A program made the position numbers and the translations under genes. From Christensenella sp. UBA5327 (GTDB taxonomy: Bacteria; Bacillota; Clostridia; Christensenellales; Aristaeellaceae), in the NCBI GenBank assembly GCA_002411105.1, contig DHQX01000005.1, positions 11,763-33,261 of the forward strand: 21,499 bases of DNA, given 5' to 3'. Shown here one piece after another: positions 1-6,793 of this stretch. The first letter of the stretch is position 1; each line of letters begins with the position of its first letter. The notes under the pieces were generated by a model. The model saw only the letters and a program-made list of their open reading frames with translations. It searched no databases and was not told where the DNA came from.

Positions 1-375
1 GGGGACACCGTCTCCCGCTTTGAGCAGCACGCCCTGGCGGAGCTGATTGATCAGGGGCACTATGCCCGGCACCTGCGCCGGGCGGGCAGCGTCTATCAGA
101 AGCGATGCCAAAGGCTGTGCGAGCTGCTGCTTGAAATCCCCGGCTCCTCCATCAAGGGGCAGGACGCGGGGCTGCATTTTCTGTTCTCCATCACAGGGCG
201 GGAGGAAAAGGAACTGATCAAAAAAGCGCGCCAGGCGGGCATCCCGCTCAGGGGCCTTCATGAATACAGCGCCCGGGCGCAGCTGCCCCAGGCGCTGGTG
301 CTGGGCTTTGCGGGCATCAGTGACGCGCATCTGGAGGACGCGGTATCCGCCTTGCGCAAAGCCTGGCGCATATAG
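1..375 (+). CDS. MocR/PdxR-type GntR-aminotransferase regulator, C-terminal fragment
   Basis: An open frame runs in from the left edge and stops at the TAG at 373-375, leaving 124 residues. It matches the end of the type I aminotransferase domain of MocR/PdxR regulators: an ALAELIDQGHYARHLRR helix, then an RRAGSVYQKRCQRL helix, an AGLHFLFSI strand, and a final GFAGISDAHLEDAVSALRKAW helix pair. In this family an N-terminal GntR winged helix (outside the window) binds DNA and the PLP-binding domain senses an amine, amino acid or PLP. The PLP lysine is not in the visible part, so the target is unknown. A plain class I aminotransferase is possible, but the spacing and motifs fit MocR better. The gene converges on the radical SAM gene with only 7 bases between the two stops. 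Confidence 0.82.
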   Translation, partial: GDTVSRFEQHALAELIDQGHYARHLRRAGSVYQKRCQRLCELLLEIPGSSIKGQDAGLHFLFSITGREEKELIKKARQAGIPLRGLHEYSARAQLPQALVLGFAGISDAHLEDAVSALRKAWRI

Positions 376-382
376 AGGCTTG

Positions 383-1204
383 TTACAGGTTCCCCAAAAT
401 CACCGTGTCAAGGTGCTGCCTGGCCGTTTCAGCCAGGGCTGTCAGGCTGTGCCGGTCTGTGGGCTGCTCTGTGGCCTGGTGCATGGGAAAATAGCGGCTC
501 AGGTGCAGGGGGATACTGCGGCTCCGTCCGGCCAGCCACCGGGTCAGGGCGTCTATCTCCTCCGGGCTGTCATTTTGCCCGGGCACCACAAGGGTGGTCA
601 CCTCCACGTGGCTGGTCTCCTGCGCGGCGGTGATGAAGGCCTTCACCACGTTTAGGTCACCGCCCAGGCGGCGGTACCAGGCCTGGGTAAACCCTTTCAA
701 GTCAATGTTGAAGGCATCCACCCGGGGCAGCAGTTCCCGCACTGCCTCCATGTGGAAACAGCCATTGGTCACCACCACGGTTTTCAGGCCCAGAGGCTTT
801 AGCAAATCGGCGCAATCGGTGATGTACTCCAGGTTTAGCAGGGGCTCATTATAGGTGAAGGCCAGGCCGATGTTGCCTCGGGCTTTCATGTCCCAGGCCA
901 TCTCACACAGCGCCTGGGGGCCCACCTCCTGCCAGGGCACATCCGCCTCCCCGGCACAGGCGATGCTGTGGTTCTGGCAGAAATAGCAGCCCATGTTGCA
1001 GCCAAAGCTGCCCACCGACAAAATCCGGCTGCCGGGATAAAACCGCGCCAGGGGCTTTTTCTCAATGGGATCAAGGGCGATGGCGGTGAGCTTGCCGTAG
1101 CCCAGGGGCCTGGACACCCCCTCCCGCATCACCCGCGCCCGGCACAGGCCAACCTGCCCCTCTTCAAGCTGGCAGCGCCGGGGGCACAGGGGGCAGATGC
1201 TCAT
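383..1204 (-). CDS. amrS: AmmeMemoRadiSam system radical SAM enzyme (AmrS)
   Basis: This 273-residue protein carries the radical SAM triad C69-x3-C73-x2-C76 (GCNMGCYFCQN), which binds a 4Fe-4S cluster and S-adenosylmethionine. An N-terminal four-cysteine set (C4, C7, C11, C21; pattern CPLCPRRC then GLCRAR) is typical of the AmrS/PflA-like branch. FTYNEPLLNLEY and VTNGC motifs follow in the barrel. The family is linked by gene neighbourhood to AMMECR1 and MEMO/LigB-like proteins; its substrate is, as far as I know, not settled. The ATG overlaps the stop of the AMMECR1 gene as ATGA (1201-1204), so translation is probably coupled, with AAGGTGG upstream as a modest ribosome site. It is the last gene of a three-gene minus-strand operon. 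Its stop lies 7 bases from the stop of the convergent regulator, so no separate terminator fits between them. Confidence 0.93.
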   Translation of the reverse strand: MSICPLCPRRCQLEEGQVGLCRARVMREGVSRPLGYGKLTAIALDPIEKKPLARFYPGSRILSVGSFGCNMGCYFCQNHSIACAGEADVPWQEVGPQALCEMAWDMKARGNIGLAFTYNEPLLNLEYITDCADLLKPLGLKTVVVTNGCFHMEAVRELLPRVDAFNIDLKGFTQAWYRRLGGDLNVVKAFITAAQETSHVEVTTLVVPGQNDSPEEIDALTRWLAGRSRSIPLHLSRYFPMHQATEQPTDRHSLTALAETARQHLDTVILGNL

Positions 1205-1713
1205 GTGTGCCGCACCACCTTAAAACGCTCCAGGGTGAAGGACTCCTGCGGGCTGATGCCTGCCTTCTGCCGGGCGATGTCCACCTGCTCATCCACGGTA
1301 TCCACGCCATCCAGGTTGGGCAGCAAAAGCCCCCGCCGGTTCCCACGGGACACGATGACGCCGTACTCTTTCACATCCAGCTGGCTGATGCTGTCGATGG
1401 GTTCAGGCGCATCCAGCACATCCACCGAGCAGGTGATCTCCGGCATCTCCTCCGCCCGCACCCGGGGAAAACGGGGGTCTGTGAAAGCCGCGCTGATGGC
1501 GTTCATGATGATCTCCTCCGCCAGGCTGCGCTGGCTGGGGCTGATGGTGCCGATGCAGCCGCGCAGCCTGCCGCCCTTGTGCAGGGTGACAAAGGCGCCA
1601 GCCCGCCTGCGGGTCAGCTCATCTGACATCCCCTCCGGCATCGGAAGGGGCTTGCCGGTGTTCAGGTAATGGGTGATTGACTGTAAGGCCAGGCGCACAT
1701 ATGGGCTTTGCAT
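1201..1713 (-). CDS. amrA: AMMECR1-domain protein (AmmeMemoRadiSam system protein A, free-standing)
   Basis: This 170-residue protein is an AMMECR1 domain almost end to end. It has the hallmark LRGCIGT at residues 50-56, followed by the AEEIIMNAISAAFTDPRF helix, a YGVIVSRGNRRGLLLPNL segment and the closing FKVVRHT. Its catalytic role is not established; in bacteria it travels with a radical SAM enzyme and a MEMO/LigB-like protein. The start ATG lies two bases after the stop of the LigB-like gene, and its GGGAGG ribosome site is inside that gene's last codons. The frames differ, so one long protein cannot be made without frameshifting. In many Clostridia this domain is the C-terminal half of one ~460-residue protein whose N-terminal half matches the upstream gene, so the pair looks like a split fusion. 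The 3' end overlaps amrS by 4 bases. Confidence 0.92.
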   Translation of the reverse strand: MQSPYVRLALQSITHYLNTGKPLPMPEGMSDELTRRRAGAFVTLHKGGRLRGCIGTISPSQRSLAEEIIMNAISAAFTDPRFPRVRAEEMPEITCSVDVLDAPEPIDSISQLDVKEYGVIVSRGNRRGLLLPNLDGVDTVDEQVDIARQKAGISPQESFTLERFKVVRHT

Positions 1714-1715
1714 GG

Positions 1716-2567
1716 TTATTCTTCCTCCCTTTTCACAAAATGCCTGGTTGCGTCCGGGCCCTCAGGCGTGAACATGCTCACCCCATAGCCCACGCCCGTG
1801 ACCCCCTCATAGGACAGCGCCTCCGCCCGCACCTTTTGTCCGTCCAGCGCTCCTGCCAGGATCAGGAAGCTGCGCTGGCCGCACTCCCCGGCCTGCTCGC
1901 AAAATTTCTCCGGCAGCGCCAGCAGTTCATCAAAGGCCGCCCGGCCCATGATGTCCATGATCCGCCGGTCATACTCCGGCCCCTCGGGCCTGAAGCCATA
2001 GGGGCCGTCTGCCCGGCCGTAGTGGGACAGGTCCCCGCTGGCCACCAGAAAAACCCTCCGGCCCAGCTGCCCAGCCGCGTCCTTGATCACCATGCCTAAG
2101 CGGTAGTGGGTCTCAAAGGACAGCCCGGAGAGCCCGATCCTCAGGAACTGGCAGGGCCAGGGGCTGCCCATTGCCTGGCGCAGGAAGTGCAGCGGCACCA
2201 TAAAGCCGTGGTCCAGCGCCGGGTCCCGCTCCCCCTTGATGCCGGCAGGGATGCGGGCGGCCTGGGCCAACTCCCCTATCCGCATGGCCAGCGCCTGGTC
2301 ATAGGCCACATGGAAGGCCTCCTGCCCCGCGCCAAAGCGGCGGAAATCCCCCCGGGCGCTCTGCCCGCCTGAGATATGGAGATAGTCCTGATACATCACG
2401 CTGTGGGGGGTGGTGATCACCACCGTGTCAGGCTTTAAGCCGTGCACCCGGGCCGCCACCTGTTCAAAGGCCGCTGTGGTCTTTGCGATCTGCGCTTCCG
2501 CGCCTTTCCCCACCCCAGGCAGGATCAGGGGCGGGTGGGGCACCATGGCGCCGCCGATGATGGGCAT
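1716..2567 (-). CDS. LigB/MEMO-like class III extradiol dioxygenase-fold protein of the AmmeMemoRadiSam cluster
   Basis: This 283-residue protein has the LigB/MEMO fold. Likely metal-site residues are H11 (MVPHPPLILP), H55 (TTPHSV), H120 (LDHGFMVPL), H182 (SGDLSHYG) and E254 (LSYEG). In true extradiol dioxygenases such residues hold Fe(II) for aromatic ring opening; in MEMO-type members the activity is unsettled, so ring cleavage should not be assumed. The ATG at 2567 was chosen because GGAGG sits 8 bases upstream and the protein then begins MPIIGGAMVPHPP, the usual N-terminus; an in-frame ATG at 2603 lies inside the promoter. It is the first gene of the operon. Its end (TRHFVKREEE) coincides with the linker of the fused Clostridial protein, and the AMMECR1 half follows in another frame. 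Confidence 0.9.
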   Translation of the reverse strand: MPIIGGAMVPHPPLILPGVGKGAEAQIAKTTAAFEQVAARVHGLKPDTVVITTPHSVMYQDYLHISGGQSARGDFRRFGAGQEAFHVAYDQALAMRIGELAQAARIPAGIKGERDPALDHGFMVPLHFLRQAMGSPWPCQFLRIGLSGLSFETHYRLGMVIKDAAGQLGRRVFLVASGDLSHYGRADGPYGFRPEGPEYDRRIMDIMGRAAFDELLALPEKFCEQAGECGQRSFLILAGALDGQKVRAEALSYEGVTGVGYGVSMFTPEGPDATRHFVKREEE

Positions 2568-2601
2568 CCGCGCTTCCTCCTTTATCTGTTTCATTCTCCT
2601 C

Positions 2602-2630
2602 ATTATAGCACAGCCCCGGATGATTGACCG
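2602..2630 (-). promoter_or_regulatory. Sigma-A type extended -10 promoter for the AmmeMemoRadiSam operon
   Basis: On the minus strand TGC-TATAAT (2610-2602) is a consensus extended -10 box. At 17-base spacing the -35 position reads CGGTCA (2630-2625), which is weak, as is common when an extended -10 is present. The start of transcription would fall near 2595, about 28 bases before the chosen start codon and its GGAGG. Confidence 0.6.
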
Positions 2631-2652
2631 CGGGGCGCCCTGCCGGTATACT
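2624..2652 (+). promoter_or_regulatory. Sigma-A promoter for the DUF2804 gene
   Basis: TTGACC (2624-2629), a 17-base spacer and TATACT (2647-2652) give a near-consensus sigma-A promoter. Transcription would begin near 2659, leaving only about 13 bases before the ATG at 2672, just enough to hold the GGAGGG ribosome site at 2662-2667. Its -35 box occupies the same bases as the -35 position of the divergent amr promoter. Confidence 0.65.
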
Positions 2653-2671
2653 GGTGGCTCTGGAGGGATTT

Positions 2672-3706
2672 ATGCAACAACGAATGCTGGCCCAGGGCCC
2701 CCTGCACCGCACCGATGGCATCCTGAGTGAAGCGGGCTACGCCCTGACCCCCATCAAGGAATATGACCGGGGCCGCGTCAAGGCCCCCAGGCACCGCATC
2801 AAGGAATGGGACTATTACCTGGTGATGAATGAGCGCTCTGCTTTGGCCATCACCATTTCCGACAATGGCTATATGGGGCTTGACAGCCTGAGCTTTATTG
2901 ATTTTGAGGCTTCCGCCCAGCGCACCGTGTCCCGGATGAACTGGCTGCCCCTGGGCAAGCGAGGTCTGCCTGCCACCTCCCTTTCCGGCGTCACCCGGGC
3001 GGTGGGCAACAACTATGAGTTCACCTTCCGGGTGGAGGGCGGGCAGCGCCAGCTGTATGGCCACATGTATGATTTTGGCGGCGAAAAGCAGCCTCTGCTC
3101 TTTGACATTGTGCTCCAGGAGCCCCGGCAGGACAGCATGGTGATCGTGATCCCCTTTGACAAGAAGCCCCACCACTTCTACTACAACCGCAAGATCAACT
3201 GCCTGCCCGCTGACGGGCGTGTGATCTATCAGGACCGGGAGTACCTCTTCTCCCCCGCCGCCTCCTTTGGCACCCTGGACTGGGGCCGGGGGGTGTGGCC
3301 CTATGCCGATACCTGGTACTGGGGCAGCGCCTCCGGCATCATCGCCGGCCGTGCCTTTGGGATGAACATCGGCCACGGCTTTGGCGACACCAGCCGGGCG
3401 ACGGAAAACATGCTGTTTTACCGGGGCACTGCCAGCAAGCTCGCCCAGGTGCACTTTGAAGTGCCACAGGAAAATGGCCGGGAAAACTATCTCCTGCCCT
3501 GGCAGGTGCGGGATGATGCCGGCAGGCTCTCCCTCACCTTCACCCCCATCCTGGACCGGGCGGCGGAGATAAATGCCCTCATCCTGGGCTCAAGCCAGCA
3601 CCAGGTGTTCGGCCAGTTCTCAGGCCAGGCGGTGCTGGATGACGGCACCCGGCTGGAAGTGCGGGATGTGATGGGCTTTCTGGAAAAAGTAAAAAACAGG
3701 TGGTGA
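2672..3706 (+). CDS. DUF2804 family protein
   Basis: This 344-residue protein shows the DUF2804 pattern: an N-terminal segment with KEWDYYLVMNERSALA and later DWGRGVWPYADTWYWGSASG, NIGHGFGDTSRATENMLFY, YLLPWQVRDDAGRLSLTFTPILDR and VFGQFSGQAVLDDG. The repeated W/Y/G-rich beta strands suggest a lipocalin- or tocopherol-cyclase-like beta fold. No function is established and none is claimed. There is no signal peptide, so it is probably cytoplasmic. The ATG at 2672 was chosen because GGAGGG lies just upstream; an in-frame ATG at 2624 would overlap the promoter -35 box. It is a single-gene unit, divergent from the amr operon and convergent with queH. Confidence 0.85.
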   Translation: MQQRMLAQGPLHRTDGILSEAGYALTPIKEYDRGRVKAPRHRIKEWDYYLVMNERSALAITISDNGYMGLDSLSFIDFEASAQRTVSRMNWLPLGKRGLPATSLSGVTRAVGNNYEFTFRVEGGQRQLYGHMYDFGGEKQPLLFDIVLQEPRQDSMVIVIPFDKKPHHFYYNRKINCLPADGRVIYQDREYLFSPAASFGTLDWGRGVWPYADTWYWGSASGIIAGRAFGMNIGHGFGDTSRATENMLFYRGTASKLAQVHFEVPQENGRENYLLPWQVRDDAGRLSLTFTPILDRAAEINALILGSSQHQVFGQFSGQAVLDDGTRLEVRDVMGFLEKVKNRW

Positions 3707-3751
3707 GGCGGGAGCCTATATCCCCCCGCTTGATTTCTCGCAATATTCTTA

Positions 3752-3783
3752 CAGGGCAGGCCTTAGTCCGGCTTGCCCTGTTT
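3752..3783. terminator. Hairpin between the convergent DUF2804 gene and queH
   Basis: CAGGGCAGGCC (3752-3762) pairs with GGCTTGCCCTG (3770-3780), giving about 11 pairs with one G-T and a 7-base loop. Only TTT follows on the plus strand, so terminator strength is doubtful. It includes the stop codon of queH. A smaller stem (GGCGGG at 3708-3713 with CCCGCT) lies just before it. Confidence 0.45.
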
Positions 3784-4407
3784 GCATGATTCCCTTTGTC
3801 TCCCGCGTTCTATCTTTGAGAAGACACAGCCGCAGTAATCCTGCCGGTAAAGGCTGTGCAGGCGGCTGAGCTGAATGGAGCGGGGGTAGCCGCCGCGCTT
3901 TTTGAAGTCACTGGCCAGGAAGGGCACCCCGGCCTCTTTCCCGGCCTCCTCCCCCAAGCGGTTGAGCAGCGCCGCGTCCTTCCGGGGGCTTAAGGTGAGG
4001 GTGGTGGTGAAATAGGCGCAGCCCCGGACTTTGGCCTCCCTGGCGGCATTTTTAAGCCGCAGGACAAAACACGCTTCGCAGCGCCTGCCGCCCTCAGGCT
4101 CCTGTTCCAGGCCGCGCACTGCCTCCCGCCAGGTTTCCGGCGCGTAGGGGCTGTGAACAATCGCCGCTGCCCAGCCGGTTTCCTGGACCAGGCGGCAGGT
4201 TTCCAGAAGCCTGCGTTCAAATTCCTCCTGGCTGTCCATGTTGGGGTTGTCAAAAAACACCGTCACCTGAAAGGCCGCGTGCAAGCGCTCCAGCACGGCG
4301 CTTGAGCAGGGCGCGCAGCACACATGCATCAGCAGCCCCGGTTTTTCCCCGCCTGCCCGAAGCCCTTCAAGCACCGCCTGCATCTCCCGGTCAAACTGTC
4401 TGGCCAC
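3763..4407 (-). CDS. queH: Epoxyqueuosine reductase QueH (DUF208 family)
   Basis: QueH performs the last step of queuosine synthesis, reducing epoxyqueuosine to queuosine in tRNAs with GUN anticodons; it is unrelated to the cobalamin-dependent QueG. This 214-residue protein has the family cysteines: HVCCAPCS (C30, C31, C34), a GRRCEACF pair in the middle and DYCGCVFS near the end, which bind iron-sulfur/metal and serve redox. FFDNPNM, TTTLTLSPRKD and FKKRGGYPRSIQLSRLHSLYRQDY are also typical. I chose the GTG at 4407: GGGGGTGA lies 5 bases before it, and a TATAAT at 4434-4429 puts the transcription start downstream of an alternative ATG at 4485. It appears to be a single-gene unit. No other queuosine gene is in the window. 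Confidence 0.93.
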   Translation of the reverse strand: MARQFDREMQAVLEGLRAGGEKPGLLMHVCCAPCSSAVLERLHAAFQVTVFFDNPNMDSQEEFERRLLETCRLVQETGWAAAIVHSPYAPETWREAVRGLEQEPEGGRRCEACFVLRLKNAAREAKVRGCAYFTTTLTLSPRKDAALLNRLGEEAGKEAGVPFLASDFKKRGGYPRSIQLSRLHSLYRQDYCGCVFSKIERGRQRESCKQGKPD

Positions 4408-4428
4408 GCCCCTCACCCCCTTTCCCTG

Positions 4429-4456
4429 ATTATAACACCTGATTGAACACCGGCAA
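4429..4456 (-). promoter_or_regulatory. Sigma-A promoter for queH
   Basis: On the minus strand TTGCCG (4456-4451), a 16-base spacer and TATAAT (4434-4429) form the promoter; TGT directly before the -10 makes it an extended -10. The predicted start near 4422 supports the GTG start at 4407. Confidence 0.6.
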
Positions 4457-4469
4457 AATGGGTTATAAT
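4443..4469 (+). promoter_or_regulatory. Sigma-A promoter for the secreted SH3/repeat protein
   Basis: TTGAAC (4443-4448) and a perfect TATAAT (4464-4469) are separated by 15 bases, shorter than the optimal 17. The -35 box lies between the -10 and -35 boxes of the divergent queH promoter, so the two are interleaved and only one polymerase could bind at a time. Confidence 0.55.
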
Positions 4470-4517
4470 CCAAACGAAACCGCAACCCCTGATGAGATCA
4501 ACCACGAGGTGATAAAA

Positions 4518-6668
4518 ATGAAATTGGATGTCAAGCGATATCTGGCCCTGATGCTGGCGCTGGTGATAGGGTTGGGCATGTCCGCCATCCCTGCGGGTGC
4601 GGATGGCACGGCGATCATCGGTGAAATCACCGTGACCAGCCGTTATTCCAGCAACCTCCGCTCCGGCCCCGGCACCAACTATCCGGTGGTCGCCACCGCC
4701 AACCCTGGCAAGGTGTTCCAAACCACCGGCCTCTCCGGAGACTTTTATGAGCTGGTGATGCCGGACGGCTCCTACACCTACCTGCACAAAAACCTGGTCA
4801 GTTTCTCCCCCTACCCTGCCCCCCAGCCTGTGGGCAGCCAGTACAGCCTGCCGGTCTATTACAGAACCGCCACCGGGGAGACCCTTTACACCGCCAACGT
4901 GAGCGTGCGCGTGGGGCAGAACACCATCACCGCCAATGATGCCCTGGTGCCGGGCTACCGCCTGGTGAGCACCCGGAGCGTTTTTGTGTCGGTGGACACC
5001 ACCGGGCGCGCTTTCCCCTCAGGCGTGGTCTTCCTGTATGAGCCCGCCTACGCCCAGGTGACAGCGCCCCCTGTATCGGCCACGGTGCCGGTGTTCTATA
5101 AGAACATCTACGGCCAGGTGGTGAACTCGGAGCTGCGCACCCTGGGCATCGGCACCCACTTGGTGCGGGCTGACAGCGGCAAGGTGCCCTATGGCTATTA
5201 CCTCACCGGCGTCACAGACGCTGTGGTGTTTGTCTCCGCCTATGGCGTTGCCAACCCCAACTCGGTTTCCTTCGTTGTCATCCAGCAGACCGCCACCCCC
5301 ATCCCCACCGCCACGCCGCGGCCCGCGGCCTACGCCACCATCCCCATCAACTACCGGGATGCCTCCGGCGCTAACCTCCACAGCACCAGCCAGACCCTGG
5401 GCCAGGGCTATACCACCGTCACCGCCAATGACGGCCTGGTGCCCGCAGGCTATGTGCTCACCTCCGCCCGCAGCGTGTCCGTGTATGTGAATGAATACGG
5501 TGTCGCTGCCCCCTCGGGCGTGGTCTTCACCTACCGCCGCCCGGTCTCCGCGCAGGTTCAGGTGCTCTATCAGGACACTGGCGGCAACATCCTCAACTCT
5601 GAGACCCGCACCCTCAACCAGGGCTCAAACGCCGTCACCGCCAACGATGCCCGGGTGCCCGCCGGCTACGTGCTGGCCAGCTCCCGCACCATCACCGTCA
5701 CCGTGGATGCCCAGGGCTATGCCACGCCCGGCACCATCGTCTTCACCTACCGCAAGCCGGTCACCGCCAACATCCAGGTAGTCTATAAGGACACCTCAGG
5801 CGCCACCCTGTATACCGAGACCCGCCCCCTCAACCAGGGCTCAAACGCCGTCACCGCCAATGATGGCCTGGTGCCCGCGGGCTATGTGCTCCAGGGCTAC
5901 CGCTCCATCGCCGTCACAGTGAACCCGGACGGCAGCCTCTCCCAGAGCCGGGTGGAGTTTACCTACGCGCCCCCGGCCCCCCCGGTGACGGTGAACATCC
6001 CGGTCATCTATCAGGATGCGGCCGGCGCCACCCTGAATCAGACCACCGCCTCTGTCTCCTCCGCACAGCCCAACGCCGTGCGCGCTGACAGCAACATGGT
6101 GCCCCAGGGCTATGTCCTGTCCTCTGCCTCACCGGTCACCGTCAGGGTCAGCCCGGATGGTGTGGCCTCGCCCGCCCAGGTGGTGTTCACCTACCGTGAG
6201 CGCGGCACCGTCACCACCATCCCAGCCATCGACAACTACCAGACCATCCGCCTGGAGGGCTCCCAGCCGGTCTATACCGGCCCGGGCACCCACTACTACC
6301 AGACCCCCGGCGCTGTTGTCAGCGGCGGGCGCAGCCGGGTATACGGCAGCGAAAACGGCTGGATTCTGATGGGCTACGGCCTGTCTGACGGGCGCTACCG
6401 CATCGGCTGGGTGGACTCCTCCGCCCTGCCCGCCGGCACCACCGTGCCCGAACTGCTCTTCGCCAGCCGGCCCGCCAAGGCCATCAACCTGGTGCGCGTG
6501 TATGATGATCCCATCATGAAGCCCACCACCGTCTTTGAAATCCAGCCCGGCGGCACCTTCACGGTGCTTGCCACCCAGCGCGACGGATACTACGCCTACA
6601 TCGAAACCCAGCTCAATGGTCAACCTTACCGCGGCTTTGTGAACCAGAAGAACATTCAGCTGCAGTAA
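4518..6668 (+). CDS. Secreted protein with SH3-like end domains and six MucBP-like repeats
   Basis: The 716-residue product starts with a Sec signal peptide (MKLDVKRYLALMLALVIG, cleavage likely after AIPAGA, near residue 28). Next comes an SH3b domain (about 33-95; NLRSGPGTNYPVV motif), then six ~70-residue repeats at about 107-175, 186-254, 273-341, 342-413, 414-485 and 489-560. Each opens like V-YQDTSGATL, has a VTANDGLVPAGYVL core and closes with VFTYR. A Pro/Thr linker (about 255-272) divides repeats 2 and 3. Two more SH3-like stretches follow (about 573-640, with YTGPGTHY, and 653-716). There is no LPXTG, lipobox or C-terminal TM helix, so wall attachment is probably through the SH3 parts. 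GAGGTGAT four bases before the ATG sets the start. The repeats resemble MucBP adhesin modules; a surface or adhesion role is inferred. The gene is alone in its unit. Confidence 0.85.
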   Translation: MKLDVKRYLALMLALVIGLGMSAIPAGADGTAIIGEITVTSRYSSNLRSGPGTNYPVVATANPGKVFQTTGLSGDFYELVMPDGSYTYLHKNLVSFSPYPAPQPVGSQYSLPVYYRTATGETLYTANVSVRVGQNTITANDALVPGYRLVSTRSVFVSVDTTGRAFPSGVVFLYEPAYAQVTAPPVSATVPVFYKNIYGQVVNSELRTLGIGTHLVRADSGKVPYGYYLTGVTDAVVFVSAYGVANPNSVSFVVIQQTATPIPTATPRPAAYATIPINYRDASGANLHSTSQTLGQGYTTVTANDGLVPAGYVLTSARSVSVYVNEYGVAAPSGVVFTYRRPVSAQVQVLYQDTGGNILNSETRTLNQGSNAVTANDARVPAGYVLASSRTITVTVDAQGYATPGTIVFTYRKPVTANIQVVYKDTSGATLYTETRPLNQGSNAVTANDGLVPAGYVLQGYRSIAVTVNPDGSLSQSRVEFTYAPPAPPVTVNIPVIYQDAAGATLNQTTASVSSAQPNAVRADSNMVPQGYVLSSASPVTVRVSPDGVASPAQVVFTYRERGTVTTIPAIDNYQTIRLEGSQPVYTGPGTHYYQTPGAVVSGGRSRVYGSENGWILMGYGLSDGRYRIGWVDSSALPAGTTVPELLFASRPAKAINLVRVYDDPIMKPTTVFEIQPGGTFTVLATQRDGYYAYIETQLNGQPYRGFVNQKNIQLQ
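5542..5973 (+). repeat. Recent 216-base tandem duplication (repeats 4 and 5 of the secreted protein)
   Basis: Repeats 4 and 5 start at 5542 and 5758, exactly 216 bases (72 codons) apart. Within them the block 5611-5644 is identical base for base to 5827-5860 (34 bases), including synonymous positions, while other repeats share mainly the protein pattern. This suggests recent duplication or gene conversion of one module. Confidence 0.75.
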
Positions 6669-6681
6669 GGAATGATTGTGC

Positions 6682-6714
6682 GGGGAAGGGGCTTTTTGAA
6701 AAAGCCCCTTCCCC
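6682..6714. repeat. Near-perfect intergenic palindrome
   Basis: A left arm GGGGAAGGGGCTTTTT (6682-6697) is the exact complement of the right arm (6699-6714), leaving almost no loop, so a real hairpin would open the inner A-T pairs. No T-run follows on either strand. It resembles the hairpins at 11342-11374 and 21475-21499 in form (G-run, T-run, tiny loop, A-run, C-run). It may protect the 3' end of the secreted-protein mRNA. Confidence 0.6.
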
Positions 6715-6742
6715 ATGCCCATCCTTAAAAACATTATCAGGC

Positions 6743-6766
6743 AAGAGCCCAAATCGGGCTTTTTTA
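6743..6766 (+). terminator. Intrinsic terminator after the secreted-protein gene
   Basis: AAGAGCCC (6743-6750), loop AAATC, GGGCT and a following TTTTTT give an 8-pair stem including one G-T. This is a classical Rho-independent terminator. It lies only 27 bases before the GH65 start codon, so that gene needs either readthrough or a promoter I did not find. Confidence 0.7.
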
Positions 6767-6793
6767 AAGGGACAGCCTCCAAAGGAGACAGCC

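Noticed and set aside
2603..3454. Long open frame on the minus strand opposite the DUF2804 gene
   Set aside because: It lacks a ribosome site, has a His/Gly/Val-rich composition typical of antisense GC-rich frames, and lies opposite a clear family match.
4408..4485. N-terminal extension of QueH to an ATG at 4485
   Set aside because: It would start upstream of the predicted transcription start and overlap both promoters; the GTG at 4407 has a proper ribosome site.
4838..6198. Tandem repeats as a possible CRISPR array or DNA satellite
   Set aside because: The period is about 210-216 bases, in frame, and diverged between most units; it encodes protein modules.
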